64,000 nt of DNA from Actinotalea sp. Marseille-Q4924. GTDB taxonomy: Bacteria; Actinomycetota; Actinomycetes; Actinomycetales; Cellulomonadaceae. The stretch is from assembly GCF_916618755.1 (NCBI RefSeq), contig NZ_CAKAKB010000004.1:186001-250000 (forward strand), in the 5' to 3' direction. The first letter of the stretch is position 1, and every line of letters begins with the position of its first letter. Below the pieces are notes generated by a model. The model made no database searches. It saw nothing but the letters and a program-made list of their open reading frames with translations, and was not told the DNA's origin. Shown here in pieces: positions 46,370 to 55,285 of this stretch. The position numbers and the translations under genes are program-made.

Positions 46370-47277
46370 TGGCGGCCGGTGTCGCCCGGGGCCGTCCAGC
46401 CCGTGCCCGGGTCCGGTCGGGTCTCCACGAGGCGGACGTCGCGGCCGTCGGTGATCGTGGGCGCGGCGGCGTCGCTGACCGCGACCTCGATGATGCGCGG
46501 GAACCGCGCGGGTGCCGGGCCGAACGCCTGGCGGGCGGAGGTCACGACCGTCTTGCCGAGGGCGCGCGCACCCGTCGCGCCGATGACCGCGCCGATGCCG
46601 AACGGCGCCAGCCGGCCGAACGCGAGCGCACCCTGCTTGGCGGCCTGCCGCTGGAGGAAACGACGGGTGAGGCGCGCGTTGACGCGCTTGATCGTCGTCG
46701 TCGGCATGTTGACGAGCAGCGTGCGCGCCCAGCTGCCGTTGAGCCCCACCTCGCCGCTGATCGCCTTCGTGCCCTGGTCGCCCAGGACCGTGGCCATGAG
46801 GAGCGTCCGACGGCGCGCCGTCTCCTCGATCCCGATGCCGTGCACGTCGGCGACGGCGAGCGCGAACGCCGACGACGCCCCGAAGAAGGTGGCGACCTCG
46901 GCGCTCGTCAGGGCGATGCCGACGCCCGTGCCGATCGCGGGCGCGGCGGCCGCGGCGCCGACGGCGCCCCCGGACGTGGAGACGGCCATGAGGTACTGCT
47001 TCTCCAGCAGCGCGATGATCTGCGCGGGGGACGCCTCGGGGTTGCGCCGGCGCAGACGCTCGACGTGGGCCCGGATCGCCGCGGAGGGGACGGAGACCGC
47101 CTTGTCGAGCGCCGCGTCGAGGATCGGGACGCCGGTGACGGGGGACGGCGGCGGCGCCCCGGGTCCGTGCTGACCCGACGGCCGGACGTCGTCGAGCGGG
47201 AGCGTCCCGGCGGCGAAGACGTCGTCGGGGCCACCGTGGGACGGGTACGGGCCGTGCGGGCGCGGGACGTCAGGCAT
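46366..47277 (-). CDS. Membrane-associated protein of unknown function (EcsC-like features)
   Basis: 303 residues. A Pro-rich N terminus (1-50) is followed by AVSVPSAAIRAHVERLRRRN and two Ala/Gly-rich hydrophobic stretches (GGAVGAAAAAPAIGTGVGIA near 105-125 and APFGIGAVIGATGARALGKT near 225-245). The segment SAEVATFFGASSAFALAVAD then VHGIGIEE resembles EcsC-family proteins, but the match is weak. Function unknown. It lies 83 nt downstream of the UTP-glucose-1-phosphate uridylyltransferase gene on the same strand. Confidence 0.65.
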   Translation of the reverse strand: MPDVPRPHGPYPSHGGPDDVFAAGTLPLDDVRPSGQHGPGAPPPSPVTGVPILDAALDKAVSVPSAAIRAHVERLRRRNPEASPAQIIALLEKQYLMAVSTSGGAVGAAAAAPAIGTGVGIALTSAEVATFFGASSAFALAVADVHGIGIEETARRRTLLMATVLGDQGTKAISGEVGLNGSWARTLLVNMPTTTIKRVNARLTRRFLQRQAAKQGALAFGRLAPFGIGAVIGATGARALGKTVVTSARQAFGPAPARFPRIIEVAVSDAAAPTITDGRDVRLVETRPDPGTGWTAPGDTGRH

Positions 47278-47359
47278 GTCCCGATGGTCGCACGGGGTCG
47301 CGGGGGAGTCGCGGCGTGCTCTCCGTCCTACCGGCTGCGGGAGGGGCCGGTGTGGTCGG

Positions 47360-48742
47360 TCAGGCGACGCCGTCCGCGGTGACGCGAGCGCCGTCCGGCA
47401 CCTGCCCACCGGATCCGGCCAGGCGCGCCTCGCCCTCGACGACGACGTCGCGCCCGAACGCCCAGTCGCCCTCGACGCGCAGAGCGGTGGCCGAGCGCAG
47501 TGACGGGGTGTGCGGGACGCGGGCGTCGAACGCGTCGATGGTCTTGTAGTGGTCGGTGTCGAGGTCGACGAACGGTGCGTCGACCTGGGCGACGAGCCGT
47601 CCGGCGTCGTCGTCGGCGTAGACGTCGGAACGGAGGACCAGCAGGTCGTTCGTCGTCTTCACCGGCAGGAAGCGGCTGCGCGGCACCTCCAGGGCCGTGG
47701 CGCCGTCGAACGCCTCGACCGCCGCGCCCATGGCGGACTCGATCTGCACGACCTTCGTCGAGTCCTTGCGCGTGGGGTCGACGGTCTTGTCGTTGCGGAT
47801 GAGCGGCAGCTGCATGACCCCGCCCGTGCGCTCGAGCTCGGCGGCGAGCGCGCGGAGGTCGAACCAGAGGTTGTTGGTGTGGAAGTACGGGTGGACCGCG
47901 ATGTCCGAGGCGACCGCCTCGTCCTCGGGCGGCGTCTGCGCGGTCTCGCGCAGGACGATGCGGTCGTCGCTCCTGCGGATGACGAGGTGCCCGCCCTTGC
48001 GGTCCGCGGGCGTGCGGCGGCACACCTCCGCGGCGTACGGGGCGCCGCTCGCGGCGAACCAGCCGGCGATGCGGGCGTCGGGGACGGTGCCGAGGTTGTC
48101 CGAGTTCGACACGCTGGCGTAGCGGAACCCGGCGTCGAGGAGCGCTTGGAGCGTGCCCGAGGCGTACAGGGCGGTGTAGAGGTCGCCGTGGCCGGGCGGG
48201 CACCACTCCAGGCTCGGGTCCTCGGGCCACTCGACCGGCGTGAGGTCGTCGGCGCGGAGCTTCGGCTCGCGGTTCTGCAGGAAGTCCAGCGGCAGGCCGT
48301 CGACGGCGAGCTCGGGATACCGGGCCAGCGCGGCGAGGCTGTCGTCCTGGGTGCGGAAGCTGTTCATGAGCACCAGCGGCAGGCGGGCGCCCGTGGCCTC
48401 GCGCGCGGCGAGCACCTGGGCGGCGATGACGTCGAGGAACGTCTTGTCGCCGCGCACGCGGAGCAGGGACTTCGCCTTGTCCATGCCCATGGACGTGCCG
48501 AGGCCGCCGTTGAGCTTGAGGACCGCGGTGGCGCCGAGGGCGTCGCGCGCGGCGTCGTCGTCGACGGTCAGGGCGTCGAGCTGCGCCACGTCCGTGAGGG
48601 GGCGGACCGTCGACTCGGGGATGACGCCCGTCTCGCCGGACTCGAGGAGCCCGTAGAAGCGGGTGAAGACCTGGATCGCGGTGGGGGAGACGCCGGCCTC
48701 CTCCATCTTGCGGCGGGCGAGGGCAAGTCCGTCAGCGCTCAT
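47360..48742 (-). CDS. UTP-glucose-1-phosphate uridylyltransferase (UGP2/UDPGP type)
   Basis: Makes UDP-glucose from UTP and glucose-1-phosphate. 460 residues of the eukaryotic-type UDPGP fold, not the bacterial GalU type. Nucleotide-binding LKLNGGLGTSMGMDKAKSLL near residue 75-95, VLMNSFRTQDDSLAAL, EWCPPGHGDLYTALYASG, SNSDNLGTVPD, and a C-terminal left-handed helix region. ATG 48742 follows TAGGTT (48755-48750) by 7 nt, so leaderless. It supplies UDP-glucose for the dehydrogenase at 31.7 kb and possibly OtsA. Confidence 0.94.
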   Translation of the reverse strand: MSADGLALARRKMEEAGVSPTAIQVFTRFYGLLESGETGVIPESTVRPLTDVAQLDALTVDDDAARDALGATAVLKLNGGLGTSMGMDKAKSLLRVRGDKTFLDVIAAQVLAAREATGARLPLVLMNSFRTQDDSLAALARYPELAVDGLPLDFLQNREPKLRADDLTPVEWPEDPSLEWCPPGHGDLYTALYASGTLQALLDAGFRYASVSNSDNLGTVPDARIAGWFAASGAPYAAEVCRRTPADRKGGHLVIRRSDDRIVLRETAQTPPEDEAVASDIAVHPYFHTNNLWFDLRALAAELERTGGVMQLPLIRNDKTVDPTRKDSTKVVQIESAMGAAVEAFDGATALEVPRSRFLPVKTTNDLLVLRSDVYADDDAGRLVAQVDAPFVDLDTDHYKTIDAFDARVPHTPSLRSATALRVEGDWAFGRDVVVEGEARLAGSGGQVPDGARVTADGVA

Positions 48743-48838
48743 GGTGATCAACCTAGGCCGGGGGGCCGACACGTGCACGGGCTGTTGCCGTGCCGGCGGA
48801 TCGCGGTGAGGGCGCGGTGGACCGGCGTGGTGCGGGCG

Positions 48839-49765
48839 TCAGGCGCCGTCGAACCGGGCGCCGGTCGCGTGCTGGGGCACGACGACGTGCACGGCGTTGC
48901 GCTGCACCTCGAACGTCGTGGGCGTCTGGCCGGTGATCTCGCCGTCCATGTTGATCCGCAGGGCGGGCTCGGTGACGAGGCGGACGCGCCGGGTGGCACG
49001 GTGGTGGACCTTCTCGTGCTCGATGAAGTGCCCGGTGCGCAGCAGCCGCGCCATGCTCACGTGGTCGCGCAGGCGGCCGTGCTCCACGACGTCCACGTCG
49101 AGCATGTGGTCGTCGATGTCCGCGTGCGGGGCGACGGTCGCGCCCCCGCCGAAGTGCCGGCCGTTGCCGATCGAGACCTGGAGCAGGTCGTCGACCTCGA
49201 GGGTGGGGTGGTCGCCGTCGGGGAACTCCAGGCGCGCGGCGAACGGCTGGTGGCGGCGGTAGGCGCGCACGGCCGCCACGGGGTAGGCGAGCGGCCCGAG
49301 CCGCCGCTTGAGCGTGGGCGACAGGGCGCCGGTGACCTCGACGGACAGGCCGACGGAGGCCACGTTGAGGAACGGCCGGCTGTCGGCGCGGCCGAGGTCG
49401 ATGTCGACGACCGTGCCGTCGGCGAGGACGGCACAGGCCTCCCGGAGGTCGTCGGGGATCTCCAGCGTGCGGGCGAGGTCGTTGGCGGTGCCCAGCGGCA
49501 GGACGCCGAGCACGGTTCGGCTCCCGGCGACCCGGCCCGCCGCGCAGCTCACCGTGCCGTCGCCACCGCCGACGACGAGCAGGTCGGGTGCGTCGGCCAG
49601 CGCGCGGTCGAGGACCGACTCGAGGTCGTCGTCCCTGCGGACGACGTGCTCGGCCGCGAGCGGGATGCCGGCGGCCCGGACGGCGTCGCCCACGTCACGC
49701 GCGGAGCCGCGGCGCGAGCCTGCGTTGACGACGAGCACCGCGGAGTCGATCGGGCGGTCGGGCAT
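48839..49765 (-). CDS. Diacylglycerol/lipid kinase family protein
   Basis: 308 residues of the DagK catalytic family (YegS/LCB5). The nucleotide-binding signature VVGGGDGTVSCAAGRVAG is at about 63-80, then GVLPLGTANDLARTLEIP, FLNVASVGLS, and a C-terminal RINMDGEI block. It phosphorylates a lipid such as diacylglycerol or a sphingoid-like base; the exact lipid is not determinable. TACCGT (49778-49773) lies 7 nt before ATG 49765, so leaderless. Confidence 0.9.
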   Translation of the reverse strand: MPDRPIDSAVLVVNAGSRRGSARDVGDAVRAAGIPLAAEHVVRRDDDLESVLDRALADAPDLLVVGGGDGTVSCAAGRVAGSRTVLGVLPLGTANDLARTLEIPDDLREACAVLADGTVVDIDLGRADSRPFLNVASVGLSVEVTGALSPTLKRRLGPLAYPVAAVRAYRRHQPFAARLEFPDGDHPTLEVDDLLQVSIGNGRHFGGGATVAPHADIDDHMLDVDVVEHGRLRDHVSMARLLRTGHFIEHEKVHHRATRRVRLVTEPALRINMDGEITGQTPTTFEVQRNAVHVVVPQHATGARFDGA

Positions 49766-49819
49766 GGGACTGACGGTAGGGGGTGCGGCTGGACTTCTGA
49801 TGCGAAGGGCCCCGTGCAG

Positions 49820-49859
49820 CAGCGAGCCCCGCCCGACGGGTGCCGGGCGGGGCTCGCTG
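49820..49859 (-). terminator. Strong hairpin terminator after the NarL-type regulator
   Basis: CAGCGAGCCCCGCCCG (49820-49835) and CGGGCGGGGCTCGCTG (49844-49859) form a perfect 16-bp stem, 40 nt past the stop of the response-regulator gene and before the lipid-kinase promoter. Confidence 0.88.
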
Positions 49860-49898
49860 TGGCGACGACTACTTCAGGGTCTTGACAGGCTCGATGCC

Positions 49899-50549
49899 TC
49901 AGCGCCGCGACGCCTCCCGGGCCAGCCGGATCGCCGCCTCCCGGTCCGTCACGCGGAGCTTCTTGAGGATCGCCGAGATGTGGGTGCGTACGGTCACCGG
50001 CGCGACGAACAGGCGCTGCGCGATCTGCTCCGTCGTCAGGTCGTCCCCCATGAGCTCCAGGATCTCCTGCTCGCGGCTGGTGAGCCGGGAGGTGGCGCGC
50101 CGGCGCAGGTCGACCCGACGCCGCGGTTCCTCGCGGAACTGGTCCACGACGCGCATGACGAGCGACCGCGGCAGTGCCGCCTCGCCGGCGATCACGCCGC
50201 GCAGGGCCGCGCCCAGCCGCCCGGGGTCCATGTCCTTGACGAGGTACCCCGACGCCCCCGCCCGCAGCGCCTCGAACAGGTCCTCGTCCTCACGGCTGGC
50301 GGTGAGCATGACGACGGGCGTCTGTGGCAGGGCCCGGGTGATCTCCATGGCGGCGACGATCCCGCTCCCCGGCATGTGGATGTCCAGCAGGCACACGTCC
50401 GGCCGGTGCTCGCGTGCCGAGGCGAGAGCGCGTGCGCCGTCGCCGACCCGCGCCACCACGGTGAAGCCGTCGGCCTCCAGGGCACGTGCCACCTCGTCGC
50501 GGGTCGGCACGTGGTCGTCCGCGATGAGCACGCGAATCGATTCGCTCAC
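49899..50549 (-). CDS. NarL/LuxR-family response regulator
   Basis: 216 residues. Receiver: VLIADDHVPTR, phosphoacceptor VCLLDIHMPGSG, VMLTASRED, and K in YLVKDMDPG. C-terminal LuxR HTH: LTSREQEILELMGDDLTTEQ then IAQRLFVAPVTVRTHISAIL. The start GTG 50549 overlaps the kinase stop (GTGA); GTG 50555 in frame is an alternative. Second gene of the operon with the sensor kinase. Confidence 0.93.
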   Translation of the reverse strand: MSESIRVLIADDHVPTRDEVARALEADGFTVVARVGDGARALASAREHRPDVCLLDIHMPGSGIVAAMEITRALPQTPVVMLTASREDEDLFEALRAGASGYLVKDMDPGRLGAALRGVIAGEAALPRSLVMRVVDQFREEPRRRVDLRRRATSRLTSREQEILELMGDDLTTEQIAQRLFVAPVTVRTHISAILKKLRVTDREAAIRLAREASRR

Positions 50550-51967
50550 GACCACGTCACTCGCACGGTCGTCCCCTCTCCGGGCGCGGACTGGACTGCC
50601 AGCGTGCCACCGACCCCGGCCGCGCGCTCGTTCATGCTCGTGAGCCCGAAGCCGCTGGGCGGGCCGTCGTCCGGTCGGTGCGCCGTGAACCCGCGGCCGT
50701 CGTCCGCCACGAGGAGGGAGAGGGGGTCCGCCGTGAGGCGCACCCGGATCCGGGCGGCCTGCCCATGCCGCACGGCGTTGTGGATGGCCTCACCCGTGAT
50801 GCGCAGCAGGGCATCGGCGAGGGCGCCGTCGACGTCCGCACGCGGGTCGATCTCCGTCTCGACCTTCACGTCGTACTGCTCGCCCAGCGCCACGACGGTG
50901 CGCTGCAGCGCCGTGGGCAGGTGCTCGTCCTCCGGTCGGGTCAGGGCGGCCAGGGCCCGCCGGGACTCCTCGATGGCGCGCCCAGCCGCGCCGCCGATGC
51001 GCTCGACGACGGCGAGGTCGCCCGGGTTCGCGGACAGCCGCTGGTACTGCGCCCGGATGTACGAGAGCTCCTGGATGACCCCGTCGTGGAGCTCGCGCGC
51101 CATCCGGCGGCGGTCCTCCAGCACGGCCACCTGCGCCCGTGTGCGCCAGTAGGTGGTGATCTCCTGCGCAGCACCCACGAGGAGGAGCAGGTAGAACCCG
51201 AGCCGGAGCACGTCGCCGGTGTAGACGACGTCCGAGTAGAGCGAGGGGTAGAGCACGTAGTGCAGACGCCCCACCGCCGACAAGGTGCACCCGGCCGCCA
51301 GCCACCGCAGGAACGGGTCCTGCCGCCGGTCGGCCTGCCTCACGAAGGCGACGGCGCCCACGGCGTAGAGCAGGGCGTCGAGCCCGAGGACGCCGAGCGC
51401 GGCGGGATGCGCCACCAGCTGCGGGCGCGTGGCGTCCCCGACGGCGGCCGGGTCCACCACGGGCGGCAGCGACCCGGCCGCCACCGAGCCGGCGACGGCC
51501 ACGGCGACCAGCGCCAGGACGAAGAGCGTGGACGTCAGGGCCGCACGCCGGCGGTCGGCCCGCCGACCGCCGGAGACCAGGGCCGCGGTGGCCACCGTGG
51601 TCGCGCCCACCAGCCGGAACCCGAGCGGTACCCATGAGCCGGTGAGCGTGCCCATGCCGTCCTGCACCGCGGACGGGATCGCGGTCAGGACCAGGCCGGC
51701 CACGGCGGCTGTGGACAGCGCCAGACCGAGGAGCAGGTCCTGGAGCCGGCGCCCCTCGCGGAACCGTCCGTAGACCACGTACCCGACGACGATCGCGATG
51801 ATCGCGTTGACGGTCTCGAGCATGACCCGCAGGGCGGGTGACTCGTAGGCGAAGCGGGCGAACGGCAGGGCGACGACCGCGACCGTGAACGCGGCAGCGA
51901 CGAGGGCTGCCGCCGCGGCGAGCGCCGCAGCGGACCGCTCGGCGACCCTGCCCCGCTTGCCGGTCAC
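50546..51967 (-). CDS. Membrane sensor histidine kinase (HisKA_3 type)
   Basis: 473 residues. The N-terminal half has about seven hydrophobic helices (residues 12-250). The cytoplasmic kinase has the phosphoacceptor MARELHDGVIQELSYIRAQY (about 290-310) and an HATPase domain with EAIHNAVRHG, LLVADDGRGF and GFGLTSMNERA. It belongs to the NarX/DegS/LiaS class, co-transcribed with its LuxR-type regulator. TAGGGT (51980-51975) is 7 nt before GTG 51967, so leaderless. Stimulus unknown. Confidence 0.92.
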   Translation of the reverse strand: MTGKRGRVAERSAAALAAAAALVAAAFTVAVVALPFARFAYESPALRVMLETVNAIIAIVVGYVVYGRFREGRRLQDLLLGLALSTAAVAGLVLTAIPSAVQDGMGTLTGSWVPLGFRLVGATTVATAALVSGGRRADRRRAALTSTLFVLALVAVAVAGSVAAGSLPPVVDPAAVGDATRPQLVAHPAALGVLGLDALLYAVGAVAFVRQADRRQDPFLRWLAAGCTLSAVGRLHYVLYPSLYSDVVYTGDVLRLGFYLLLLVGAAQEITTYWRTRAQVAVLEDRRRMARELHDGVIQELSYIRAQYQRLSANPGDLAVVERIGGAAGRAIEESRRALAALTRPEDEHLPTALQRTVVALGEQYDVKVETEIDPRADVDGALADALLRITGEAIHNAVRHGQAARIRVRLTADPLSLLVADDGRGFTAHRPDDGPPSGFGLTSMNERAAGVGGTLAVQSAPGEGTTVRVTWS

Positions 51968-52159
51968 GCCGATGACCCTAGTGACGAATCCATGACCATC
52001 TCTCGCGGACCGCGGGTGAACCCTTCCACCCCCTGGCGCGCCGCGAAACGGTGCGACCCGTCGCTAGAGTCGGCGTGGCGCCGGCACAGCAGCCCGTCGA
52101 GGGCATCCGGCACGACGGCGGCCGGGAGGCACGATGCAGGCGGAGACGGCGGTCGCCCC

Positions 52160-53101
52160 ATGAGTTCCGGACGGACCGAGATCGCCGTCGTCGGTAGCGT
52201 CAACGTCGACCTCGTCGCCACCGTCGCCCGCCTGCCCCTGCCCGGCCAGACCGTCCCTGCCCTCGGCTTCGAGCAGTTCTCCGGCGGCAAGGGGGCCAAC
52301 CAGGCGGTGGCCGCCGCTCGGCTCGGCCGCCGGGTGGCGCTCGTGGGGCTGACCGGCTCCGATGCCGAGGGCGCGGCGGTCCGCGCGGCGCTGGCGCGCG
52401 GCGGTGTCGACGTGACGCACCTCGGTGTCGCCGACGGGGCTCCGACCGGGCGGGCCATCGTCCTCGTCGCCGACGACGCGGAGAACTCGATCGTGGTCGT
52501 CGCCGGGTCCAACGCCCTCCTCGGCGAGGTGGACGTGGCTGCGGCGTCCGAGGAGCTGCGCGACGCCGCCGTCGTCCTCGCGCAGCTCGAGGTCCCGGTG
52601 GACGCGGTGCTCGCGGCCGCCCGCGGTGCGGCGGGCACCTTCGTGCTCAACCCTGCGCCCGCCCGCGAGCTGCCGGACGAGCTGCTCGACCTCGTCGACG
52701 TGCTCGTGCTCAACGAGGTCGAGTACGAGGTCGTGATCGGTCGTCCCCTGCCTGCGGACCTCGCCGACCTCCCGGCGCACCTCGCGCAGAGCGGCCTCCG
52801 CTGCGCCGTCGTCGTCACGCTGGGTGGGCGCGGCGCGGCGCTGTGCCAGGACGGGGCCGTCGTCGTCGAGACGCCGCCGCACGTGCCCGTGGTGGACACG
52901 ACCGGAGCGGGTGACACGTTCATCGGGGCCCTCGCGGACGCACTGAGCCGGCACGAGGGGCCCCCCGCAGCGCTGCGCTGGGCGGTGCACGCGGCCTCGC
53001 TCAGCGTCGGCGCCCTCGGCGCGACCACGGGGATGCCGACGTCGGACCAGGTCGGCGCCTCTCTGGCGCGGTCGTCGACCGACGACGGCGTGCCGCGATG
53101 A
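52160..53101 (+). CDS. PfkB-family sugar/nucleoside kinase (ribokinase-like)
   Basis: 313 residues. EIAVVGSVNVDLVATVARLP at the start, FSGGKGANQAVAAARLGRRV (ribokinase GG-K-GANQA), and the C-terminal catalytic motif DTTGAGDTFIGALADAL. The GGKGANQA block is that of ribokinase rather than of PsuK, so ribose released from pseudouridine or nucleosides is a likely substrate. First gene of a four-gene operon. The -10 TAGAGT (52065-52070) lies about 90 nt before ATG 52160. The next gene overlaps its stop (ATGA). Confidence 0.85.
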   Translation: MSSGRTEIAVVGSVNVDLVATVARLPLPGQTVPALGFEQFSGGKGANQAVAAARLGRRVALVGLTGSDAEGAAVRAALARGGVDVTHLGVADGAPTGRAIVLVADDAENSIVVVAGSNALLGEVDVAAASEELRDAAVVLAQLEVPVDAVLAAARGAAGTFVLNPAPARELPDELLDLVDVLVLNEVEYEVVIGRPLPADLADLPAHLAQSGLRCAVVVTLGGRGAALCQDGAVVVETPPHVPVVDTTGAGDTFIGALADALSRHEGPPAALRWAVHAASLSVGALGATTGMPTSDQVGASLARSSTDDGVPR

Positions 53102-54354
53102 GCCGCCGGGACGCCGCCCCGCGGCCGGGCAACGCGTACCGAGACCTCCTCACCCTCGGGCTGTTCGCCTCGATCTTCAGCGCGGCGATGATCCAGGGCG
53201 GGCTGGGCGCGCTGCTGCCGTACATGGGCGAGGACATGCCCATGACGTACACGCTCGAGAGCCTCCACATCACCGGCCTCGCCGCGGGCGGCCTCGTCGC
53301 CTCGGCGCTCGCGGAGCCCGCCCGACGGCGTCTGGGCCGCGGCCGCGTGCTCGTGCTCGGCGCCTCCTCCTGCGCCGTGGGGTCGGTGCTCCTGGCCGTC
53401 GCCCCGACGCCGCTCCTCAGCGCCGAGGCGATGCTCTTCATCGGCTTCGGGCTGACCAGCACGCTCATCGCGGGTCAGGTGCTTCTCGCGGCGCTGCACG
53501 GCGCGCGCGGTGCGCGGATGATCGGCGAGCTCAACGTCTCGTACAGCGTGGGGGCGCTGCTCGCGACGGCGGCCCTGCCGGTCCTCGCCGCGAGCGCCCT
53601 CGGTTGGCGCGGCTTCGCCGGCATCCCCGCGCTCCTGCTCGTCCTCCTCGTGCTGCCGCTGGTCGTGGTGGGCGTGCGCCGGACGGCGACCGACGGCGCC
53701 GTCGCCGTCCCCGCGGGCACGGGCCACGCCGCCGGACGCGCGCGGCTGGCGCCCGCGGTCATGCTGCTGTGCGTCGTCGTGGAGTGGGGCTTCCTCTTCT
53801 GGCTCGCGACCCACCTGACGACGGTCGCCGGACTGAGCACCGCGGACGCCTCGCGGGCGACGGCGGCGATGTGGGTCGCGGTGCTGGTCGGCCGGGTCGC
53901 TGGCAGCCGCCTGCTCGGCATGCTGCGCCCGGGCCTCCTGCTCGGGGGATCGCTCGGCCTCGCCGTCGTCGCCACGGTCGCCCTGACCGTCGTCACCACG
54001 CCGGGCGCGGCGCTGGTCACCGGCGTCGCAGCGGGTCTCGCGGCCGCCAACCTCTACGCCGCGTCCGTCGCCTACCTCATCGAGGCCGACCCCGTCCGCG
54101 CAGACGCCGCCGTCGCCCGCGGCTCGCTGCTCTCCGCCGTCGCGCTGGTCGTGGCGCCGCTGGGCATGGGCGTGCTCGCCGACGTCATCGGGCTGCGCAC
54201 CGCCTTCGCGGGCGTCGGCGCCGTGGGGATCGTCGCGTCCGCCGTGATGCTCGCGATCACCTGGCCGGCGCCGCGTCGTCCCGTGCGGCCCGTGACCGTG
54301 GCCTCGACCGTCCCCGCTGCGCAGGCAGCACCCGTCCCGCCCGAGGAGAGCTGA
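53098..54354 (+). CDS. MFS transporter, probable pseudouridine or nucleoside uptake
   Basis: 418 residues, about 12 helices. FASIFSAAMIQGGLGALLPY, GFGLTSTLIAGQVLLAALHG, and a late loop AAANLYAASVAYLIEADPVR. The ATG 53098 overlaps the preceding kinase stop, and psuG starts 1 nt after its own stop, so it is embedded in the pseudouridine operon. Uptake of pseudouridine or a related nucleoside is inferred from context only; the sequence itself shows just a major facilitator. Confidence 0.82.
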   Translation: MSRRDAAPRPGNAYRDLLTLGLFASIFSAAMIQGGLGALLPYMGEDMPMTYTLESLHITGLAAGGLVASALAEPARRRLGRGRVLVLGASSCAVGSVLLAVAPTPLLSAEAMLFIGFGLTSTLIAGQVLLAALHGARGARMIGELNVSYSVGALLATAALPVLAASALGWRGFAGIPALLLVLLVLPLVVVGVRRTATDGAVAVPAGTGHAAGRARLAPAVMLLCVVVEWGFLFWLATHLTTVAGLSTADASRATAAMWVAVLVGRVAGSRLLGMLRPGLLLGGSLGLAVVATVALTVVTTPGAALVTGVAAGLAAANLYAASVAYLIEADPVRADAAVARGSLLSAVALVVAPLGMGVLADVIGLRTAFAGVGAVGIVASAVMLAITWPAPRRPVRPVTVASTVPAAQAAPVPPEES

Positions 54355-54355
54355 G

Positions 54356-55285
54356 ATGACCCACCACGCCACCGGCCCCGTCGTCCTGTCCGAGGCGGTC
54401 GCGGACGCCCTCGCGGAGGGCCGGCCCGTCGTCGCGCTGGAGTCGACGATCATCTCTCACGGCTTCCCGCGCCCCAGGAACCTCGAGGTCGCGCGCACCT
54501 TCGAGCAGACGCTCGTCAACGAGGGCGTGACGCCCGCGACGATCGCCGTCATCGACGGCGTGCCGCACGTCGGCCTCGACGACGCGCAGGTCGAGCGGAT
54601 CGCGCAGGACGAGTCGGTCATCAAGGTCTCCAGCCGCGACCTCGGCCCGGCGATGGTCGCCCGCGCCACGGGCGCGACCACGGTCGCCGCGACCGCCCTG
54701 CTCGCCCACCGCGCCGGGCTGCGCGTGTTCTCCACCGGCGGGCTCGGCGGCGTGCACCGCGGGGCGTCGCAGTCCTACGACGAGTCCGCCGACCTGACGA
54801 TGGTGGCGCGGATGCCGATCACGGTGATCTCCGCGGGGGCCAAGTCGATCCTCGACATCCCGGCGACGCTGGAGCGGCTGGAGACGCTCGGCGTGACGGT
54901 CGTCGGCTACCGCACGAAGCACTACCCAGGCTTCTACCTCAGCGACTCCGGGTACGAGATCGACTGGCAGGTCGACTCCGCCGAGGAGATCGCGGGGATC
55001 ATGGCGGCGAACGACGCGCTCGGCCTGGAGAACGCCGTCCTCGTCGCAAACCCGCTGCCGGTGGACAAGCAGCTCGACCCGGAGCTGCACGACCGGGTCC
55101 TGGCCGAGGGGCTCGCGGAGTCCGAGCAACGCGGCATCCACGGCAAGGAGGCCACGCCGTTCCTGCTCGCGTGGATGGTCGAGCACACCCAGGGCAGGAG
55201 CCTCGAGGTCAACATCGACATCGCGGTGAACAACATCCGCCTCGGCGGGGAGATCGCGCGGGCGTGGGTGGGTCGGTCAGCGTGA
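54356..55285 (+). CDS. psuG: Pseudouridine-5'-phosphate glycosidase
   Basis: Splits the C-C glycosidic bond of pseudouridine 5'-phosphate to uracil and ribose-5-phosphate. 309 residues. RPVVALESTIISHGFPRPRN near residue 25, TIAVIDGVPHVGLDD, VSSRDLGPAM, FSTGGLGGVHRGA, and VVGYRTKHYPGFYLSDSG all match PsuG. The ribosome site GAGGAGAG precedes ATG 54356. Third gene of the operon; overlaps psuK (GTGA). Confidence 0.97.
   Translation: MTHHATGPVVLSEAVADALAEGRPVVALESTIISHGFPRPRNLEVARTFEQTLVNEGVTPATIAVIDGVPHVGLDDAQVERIAQDESVIKVSSRDLGPAMVARATGATTVAATALLAHRAGLRVFSTGGLGGVHRGASQSYDESADLTMVARMPITVISAGAKSILDIPATLERLETLGVTVVGYRTKHYPGFYLSDSGYEIDWQVDSAEEIAGIMAANDALGLENAVLVANPLPVDKQLDPELHDRVLAEGLAESEQRGIHGKEATPFLLAWMVEHTQGRSLEVNIDIAVNNIRLGGEIARAWVGRSA

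Noticed and set aside
46366-47277. Firm assignment of this protein to the EcsC family
   Set aside because: Only a loose similarity in the Ala/Gly-rich membrane stretch; left as unknown with a note.
53098-54354. Calling the MFS gene a proven pseudouridine transporter
   Set aside because: Only operon context supports it; the sequence shows a generic major facilitator.
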